Shown here one piece after another: positions 59,523-64,000 of a DNA stretch of 64,000 bases. The translations under genes and the position numbers were made by a program. The stretch's first letter is position 1; the number at the start of each line of letters is the position of its first letter. Source of the stretch: Flavobacterium sp. ZT3R18 (GTDB taxonomy: Bacteria; Bacteroidota; Bacteroidia; Flavobacteriales; Flavobacteriaceae); contig NZ_VJZS01000006.1 in the NCBI RefSeq assembly GCF_007097385.1, positions 1 to 64,000 on the forward strand, given 5' to 3'. The notes under the pieces are model-generated. The model worked only from the letters and a program-made list of their open reading frames with translations. It ran no database searches and was not told the origin of the DNA.

Positions 59523-59864
59523 ATGAATCATTATGAAACTGTTTTCATTTTAAATCCCGTTTTATCTGAAGTTCAGGTGAAGGAAACAGTAAGCAAATTT
59601 GAAGATTTTCTTACTAGTAGAGGAGCAGAAATGGTATCGAAAGAAGATTGGGGTCTGAAAAAAATGGCTTACGAAATTCAAAACAAAAAAAGTGGTTTTT
59701 ATCACTTATTCGAATTCAAAGTTGCTGGAGAAGTTCTAATAGCTTTTGAAACTGAATTTAGACGTGACGAAAGAGTTATGCGTTTCTTAACTGTAAGTCT
59801 TGACAAACATGCTATCTCTTGGGCTGAAAGAAGAAGAGCGAAACTTAAATCTACTAAAGCTTAA
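59523..59864 (+). CDS. rpsF: ribosomal protein S6
   Basis: This 113-residue small-subunit protein begins [20 protein letters not shown], with the conserved [25 protein letters not shown] (~41-65) and the end [20 protein letters not shown]. It binds S18 in the 30S platform, whose gene starts 5 bases later. In this phylum rpsF, rpsR and rplI lie in one unit without ssb or priB, as here. Codon use is that of a highly expressed gene. Confidence 0.97.
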   Translation: MNHYETVFILNPVLSEVQVKETVSKFEDFLTSRGAEMVSKEDWGLKKMAYEIQNKKSGFYHLFEFKVAGEVLIAFETEFRRDERVMRFLTVSLDKHAISWAERRRAKLKSTKA

Positions 59865-59869
59865 TTATC

Positions 59870-60166
59870 ATGGCAACATTACAACAATCTGCTTCAGGAA
59901 AAAAAGACGGGGATATCAGATATCTTACGCCTTTGAACATAGAAACTAACAAAACTAAAAAGTATTGTCGTTTCAAAAAATCAGGTATCAAATATATTGA
60001 TTATAAAGATGCTGATTTCTTATTGAAATTCGTAAACGAACAAGGAAAAATTCTTCCTCGTCGTTTAACAGGAACTTCATTAAAATACCAAAGAAAAGTG
60101 TCTGTAGCTGTAAAAAGAGCGCGTCACTTAGCATTGATGCCATACGTGGCTGATTTACTAAAATAA
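59870..60166 (+). CDS. rpsR: ribosomal protein S18
   Basis: This 98-residue protein has the basic core [20 protein letters not shown] (~27-46), the conserved [20 protein letters not shown] (~65-84) and the end [15 protein letters not shown]. There is one cysteine (CRF); the second Cys of a zinc form is absent, so it is of the zinc-independent kind. It begins 5 bases after rpsF. Confidence 0.97.
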   Translation: MATLQQSASGKKDGDIRYLTPLNIETNKTKKYCRFKKSGIKYIDYKDADFLLKFVNEQGKILPRRLTGTSLKYQRKVSVAVKRARHLALMPYVADLLK

Positions 60167-60232
60167 TTAAAAATTAACAGTTGTTGGTTTTCTGAAATAT
60201 GAAACCTAACTTCTATAAAAAAGGACAACAAC

Positions 60233-60673
60233 ATGGAACTTATTTTAAGACAAGACGTTCAAAATTTAGGATTTAAAGATGATATCGTTTCTGTGAAAAA
60301 CGGATACGGTCGTAACTTTTTAATTCCACAAGGACACGCTCATTTAGCAACTTCTTCTGCAAAGAAAGTATTAGCTGAAAACCTAAAACAAAGAGCTCAC
60401 AAAGAAGCTAAAGTTGTAGCAGATGCTAAAGCATTAGCTGAATCTTTGAAAGCTATCGAAATTAAAATCTCTGCAAAAGCAGGTGGTGAGAAATTATTCG
60501 GTTCAATTACAAACATTGATATCGCTGAAGCTTTGGCTAAAGGTGGTCAAGTAATTGATAGAAAATTCATCACTTCTGGAATCGTTAAACGTACTGGTAA
60601 ATATGCTGCTACTGTTAGATTGCACAGAGATGTAATTATAGAATTAGCTTACGAAATCATCGCTGAAAAATAA
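60233..60673 (+). CDS. rplI: ribosomal protein L9
   Basis: This 146-residue protein begins with the conserved ELILRQDVQNLGFKDDIVSVKNGYGRNFL (~2-30), which binds 23S rRNA. A long connecting helix (~44-72: VLAENLKQRAHKEAKVVADA) and a C-terminal domain (FGSITNIDIAEAL) follow. It ends this ribosomal unit at a UUCG-type terminator. Confidence 0.97.
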   Translation: MELILRQDVQNLGFKDDIVSVKNGYGRNFLIPQGHAHLATSSAKKVLAENLKQRAHKEAKVVADAKALAESLKAIEIKISAKAGGEKLFGSITNIDIAEALAKGGQVIDRKFITSGIVKRTGKYAATVRLHRDVIIELAYEIIAEK

Positions 60674-60702
60674 TATTCAGTTAACATTTTGTTAATAAAA
60701 AT

Positions 60703-60735
60703 AAAAAATCACTCTTCGGAGTGATTTTTTTTTGT
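60703..60735 (+). terminator. terminator of rpsF-rpsR-rplI
   Basis: AATCACTC-TTCG-GAGTGATT with a T-run of nine; the UUCG tetraloop makes it especially stable. Confidence 0.9.
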
Positions 60736-60773
60736 CTAATTTTGACAGTAAACCAATAAAAAAACCTTCCAAA

Positions 60774-63700
60774 ATGAAAAAATTAATCTCTTTGTTTTTT
60801 TTTGTTTTCGGTCTCTTTGTGATGTCCGGGCAAACGACAACTTCTAATATTAAGGGAGTTGTAAAGAATACTACTGGCGAATCAGTATCCGGAGCTTCAA
60901 TTCTTGCTATTCATACTCCTACAGGTACTAAGTATTCTTCGATATCGAATGCTGAAGGAAGATTTAGTATTTTGAATATGAGAGTTGGCGGTCCTTATAA
61001 AGTGGTAGTGACTTTTATTGGTTCTCGTAAAGAAGAATTCAATGAGGTATATCTAGATTTAGGAAAGACTTTTAGTTTAGATGTCGTTTTGGCGGATGAA
61101 AGCCAAGCATTGGAAGAAGTTAAAATTATAACTTCTAAGAACAAAATTTTTCAAAGTAATAAAACTGGAGCCGAAACCACAATTGGGCGAAAAGAGTTGG
61201 CAGCTTTGCCTTCTATTTCAAGATCTGCAGAAGATTTTACAAGATTAGAGCCAACAGCAAGTGGAGGTTCATTTGGAGGTAGAAACGATCAATACAATAA
61301 CTACTCTTTGAATGGTGCAGTGTTTAATAACCCTTTCGGATTGGATGCTGCAACACCTGGAGGTCAAACGAACGCTCAGCCTATTTCATTAGATGCAATT
61401 GATCAAATCCAAGTAGCAACTGCGCCTTATGATGTAACTTTGTCTGGTTTTACAGGGGCTTCTGTGAATGCCGTAACCAAATCGGGTTCAAATGAGTTTC
61501 ACGGTACGGCATATGGTTATTTTAGGAATGAAAATATGACAGGTGATAAAGTAAAAGGCGAAAGTATTTTCGTTCCTTCTTTAGAGCAAACTCAAGCTGG
61601 TTTTAGTATCGGAGGTCCAATAATTAAGGATAAATTATTTTTCTTTGCCAATTATGAAATTGACCAAAGAACTGATTTGGGGTCTAGCTTTGTGGCGAAC
61701 AATGGAGATGGAGTCACTGGAGTTAATGAATCAAGAGTTTTAGAAAGTGATTTAATAGCTGTTTATAATGCTTTGACTAATTTGAAAGATGCAGCAGGTA
61801 ATAATTTTGGATATAATCCAGGATCATACCAGGGATTTATTCACAACTCAAATTCAAATAAAGGAATTATAAAAATAGATTGGAATATAAATGACAATAA
61901 CAAATTGGCTGTCATTTATAACTTCTTGGATGCTTCAAAAGACAAACCAGCGCATCCAACAGCTTTAGGATTTAGAGGACCAAGTGCTTCTATTCTTCAA
62001 TTTCAAAATGCAGGCTATCAAATAAATAATGAGTTGAGTTCGTTCTTGGTTGAGTTGAATTCAAAAATTAATGAAAAAATTTCTAATAAATTACAGGTTG
62101 GTTATACTTCATTCAATGATTTTAGAAATCCTTTTTCAACTCCAGCTCCAGTAATTAATATTCGAGATGGTGCAGGTGCCAATTATATTGTTGGAGGACA
62201 TGAGCCATTTTCAATTCATAATACACTAGATCAAAAAGTTTTTCAGATTACTAATAATTTGAGTTACGTAACTGGAGATCACGAATTTACTTTTGGAGGT
62301 TCTTTTGAGAAATTTGCTTTCAAAAATTCATTTAACTTAACGGCTTATGAAAATTTTGGAACTTTTGGAACTTTAGGTAATTATTATGGCTTGTTTAGTT
62401 CATATCCTTCTGTAGCTGCTTTTTTAGCTGATGCAGCACAGCCATATTCTTCTAGCTTTATAGCTCAAAATATGCAATATGCTATTGATCGAGATAAATC
62501 TTTTAATTCTTTTGGAGTTGGAGAAGACAAAGGATGGAAATTAGCTGAATTAAATGTAGGACAACTTGCTTTTTATGCTCAAGATGATTGGAGTATAAAT
62601 GATGATTTCAAACTATCTTTGGGTTTAAGAGCGGATAAGCCATTATATTTTAATACTGCTGATTTAATTCAAAAATATATTGATACTGATAATGGAGCAA
62701 GTAGAAATAATAATGTGGATTATTTTGACCCTGAAACAGGCCAAGCTGTAAAATTAATTTCTACTGATTTGCCTTCGGATAAAATACTTTGGTCTCCTAG
62801 ACTTGGATTCAATTGGAATATGGATGGAAATAATGTTTCTCAGCTTAGAGGGGGAACTGGAGTTTTTACTGGTAGAATTCCTTTTGTATGGTTAGGAAAT
62901 CAAGTGAGTGGAGCCGATGATGGGTTTTTTCAAATAATGGATCCTGATTACAAATGGCCACAGGTATGGAGAACTAGTTTAGGATATGACCATAAATTCA
63001 AAAACAATTATATTTTGACAGTTGATATGTCTTATAATAAAGATATTAACGGGGTGCATGTACAAAATTGGGGATTAAAAACACCCTCAGGAACTCTTGC
63101 AGGTGCTGATAATAGAGCTATTTATTTGGCAACAGATAAAGGGGCAAATAATGCTTATGTAATGACCAATTCGGACAAAGGGTATGCATTCAATTCTTCT
63201 GTTAAAGTACAAAAGAATTTTGATAACGGATTATATGCTAGTATTGCTTATAATTATATGATTTCAAAAGATGTTAACTCAATAGAAGCTGAAATTACTG
63301 GAGATGCTTTTGCTTTTAATCCTGCATTAGGAGATGTAAATAAGGATGTGTTATCTAACTCAAAATATGGTGATAACAATCGTTTTGTTGGGGTTGGGTC
63401 TAAAAAGTGGAAATACGGAAAAGACAAATGGGCTACAACCGTTTCTACTGTTTTTGAATATGCACAAGGTGGTAGGTATTGCTATACTTACGGTGGCGAT
63501 ATAAATAATGACGGCTCAGGTGTTAATGATTTAGTATATATACCAACTTCTGCTGAAATTAAAGTAATGACTTTCACTGGAGTTGGACAGGCTGATGCTT
63601 TTGAAGCGTTTATCAATCAAGATGATTATATGAAAGATAAAAGAGGTCAATATATGGAGCGTTACGGTGCTTTGTCTCCATGGAGAGGTAAATGGGATGT

Positions 63701-63983
63701 GAAAATATTGCAAGATTATAATTTCAAAATATCTTCAGCTTCAGAAAAAACGAATACAATTCAATTGAGTATTGATATTTTGAATTTTAGTAATTTATTA
63801 AACTCTGATTGGGGATTGGTTCAAACTCCAGTAAGTGTTCAGCCAATTGGTGTAAAACTAGATGATGCTACAAAAACAATTCCTACTTACACATTTAATG
63901 GGACTCAAACCAAAACGTTTGCTTATGATGCTAGTTTGGCTTCTAGATGGCAAATGCAATTTGGAATAAGATATATTTTCTAA
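60774..63983 (+). CDS. TonB-dependent receptor, Oar-like
   Basis: The start at 60774 (MKKLISLFFFVFGLFVMSGQ) gives a good signal peptide; the earlier ATG at 60732 adds 14 polar residues and lies against the rplI terminator. The protein has 1069 residues. A carboxypeptidase-regulatory-like domain spans ~25-105 (KGVVKNTTGESVSGASILA), a plug ~115-240 (GRNDQYNNYSLNGAVFNNPF, ASVNAVTKSGSNEFHGTAY) and a beta-barrel to the C-terminal strand RWQMQFGIRYIF. The ligand is unknown; Oar-like receptors are associated with peptide or protein uptake and with development in Myxococcus. There is no lipoprotein SusD partner in the window. Confidence 0.93.
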   Translation: MKKLISLFFFVFGLFVMSGQTTTSNIKGVVKNTTGESVSGASILAIHTPTGTKYSSISNAEGRFSILNMRVGGPYKVVVTFIGSRKEEFNEVYLDLGKTFSLDVVLADESQALEEVKIITSKNKIFQSNKTGAETTIGRKELAALPSISRSAEDFTRLEPTASGGSFGGRNDQYNNYSLNGAVFNNPFGLDAATPGGQTNAQPISLDAIDQIQVATAPYDVTLSGFTGASVNAVTKSGSNEFHGTAYGYFRNENMTGDKVKGESIFVPSLEQTQAGFSIGGPIIKDKLFFFANYEIDQRTDLGSSFVANNGDGVTGVNESRVLESDLIAVYNALTNLKDAAGNNFGYNPGSYQGFIHNSNSNKGIIKIDWNINDNNKLAVIYNFLDASKDKPAHPTALGFRGPSASILQFQNAGYQINNELSSFLVELNSKINEKISNKLQVGYTSFNDFRNPFSTPAPVINIRDGAGANYIVGGHEPFSIHNTLDQKVFQITNNLSYVTGDHEFTFGGSFEKFAFKNSFNLTAYENFGTFGTLGNYYGLFSSYPSVAAFLADAAQPYSSSFIAQNMQYAIDRDKSFNSFGVGEDKGWKLAELNVGQLAFYAQDDWSINDDFKLSLGLRADKPLYFNTADLIQKYIDTDNGASRNNNVDYFDPETGQAVKLISTDLPSDKILWSPRLGFNWNMDGNNVSQLRGGTGVFTGRIPFVWLGNQVSGADDGFFQIMDPDYKWPQVWRTSLGYDHKFKNNYILTVDMSYNKDINGVHVQNWGLKTPSGTLAGADNRAIYLATDKGANNAYVMTNSDKGYAFNSSVKVQKNFDNGLYASIAYNYMISKDVNSIEAEITGDAFAFNPALGDVNKDVLSNSKYGDNNRFVGVGSKKWKYGKDKWATTVSTVFEYAQGGRYCYTYGGDINNDGSGVNDLVYIPTSAEIKVMTFTGVGQADAFEAFINQDDYMKDKRGQYMERYGALSPWRGKWDVKILQDYNFKISSASEKTNTIQLSIDILNFSNLLNSDWGLVQTPVSVQPIGVKLDDATKTIPTYTFNGTQTKTFAYDASLASRWQMQFGIRYIF

Positions 63984-63997
63984 ATAACGATTTAAAA

Positions 63998-64000
63998 ATG
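63998..64000 (+). other. possible start codon of the next gene
   Basis: The window ends in ATG, 15 bases after the receptor's stop and behind an A/T-rich spacer (ACGATTTAAAA). It may open a gene cut by the window edge. Confidence 0.4.

Overview
The window reads as chromosomal DNA of a Flavobacterium-like member of the Bacteroidota. The evidence is low G+C content, Bacteroidota-type -7 promoter elements (TAnnTTTG), an rpsF-rpsR-rplI operon, TamB/TamL, KdsA, an Oar-like TonB-dependent receptor, a T6SS(iii)-type VgrG, and many short hairpin repeats of the kind scattered through Flavobacterium intergenic DNA. No rRNA, tRNA or CRISPR array was seen.

Layout. 1-5.4 kb: a stress/envelope cluster on the minus strand (membrane protein, YiiX-like hydrolase, small winged-helix regulator, two small paralogous membrane proteins, creD) with two copies of a 19-bp palindrome in promoter position. 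5.4-9.3 kb: an outer-membrane-type protein, kdsA, a lipoprotein, and a split YeeE/YedE transporter. 9.5-12.8 kb: an ether-lipid-type gene pair (lysoplasmalogenase and alkylglycerol-monooxygenase-like), then clpS and prmA. 12.9-18.9 kb: an accessory stretch between prmA and tpiA, holding a DUF3667 gene broken by one stop codon, two overlapping unknown secreted proteins and hairpin repeats. 19-25.3 kb: housekeeping genes (tpiA, TlpA-like, BT_3928/DoxX-like, DUF1599, folP, CHRD lipoprotein, rlmH). 25.8-28.8 kb: a TauE/SafE permease whose terminator has been split by a miniature inverted-repeat element, a Crp-type regulator, and an antitoxin without a toxin. 28.8-38.2 kb: tamL/tamB and dnaK, the latter behind a sigma-54-like promoter. 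38.2-39.0 kb: a REP-associated tyrosine transposase between two long palindromes. 39-46 kb: corA, pta-ackA, GH97 glycosidase. 46-51.8 kb: the VgrG island. 52-64 kb: M28 peptidase, nadC, YihY, DUF2147, priA, LytTR regulator, ribosomal proteins, TonB-dependent receptor.

The most interesting region is 46.5-51.8 kb (minus strand). VgrG is followed by a two-part predicted effector (N-terminal VgrG-associated region plus a papain-like C-terminal domain) and a membrane-anchored putative immunity protein. A second copy of only the toxin domain then starts in frame directly after the immunity stop codon, followed by a second, strongly diverged putative immunity protein. The toxin copies are about 89% identical over the catalytic part while their immunity partners barely resemble each other. 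This looks like an effector/immunity shuffling array of type VI secretion. The assignments rest on motif and context reading by eye; no database search was possible.
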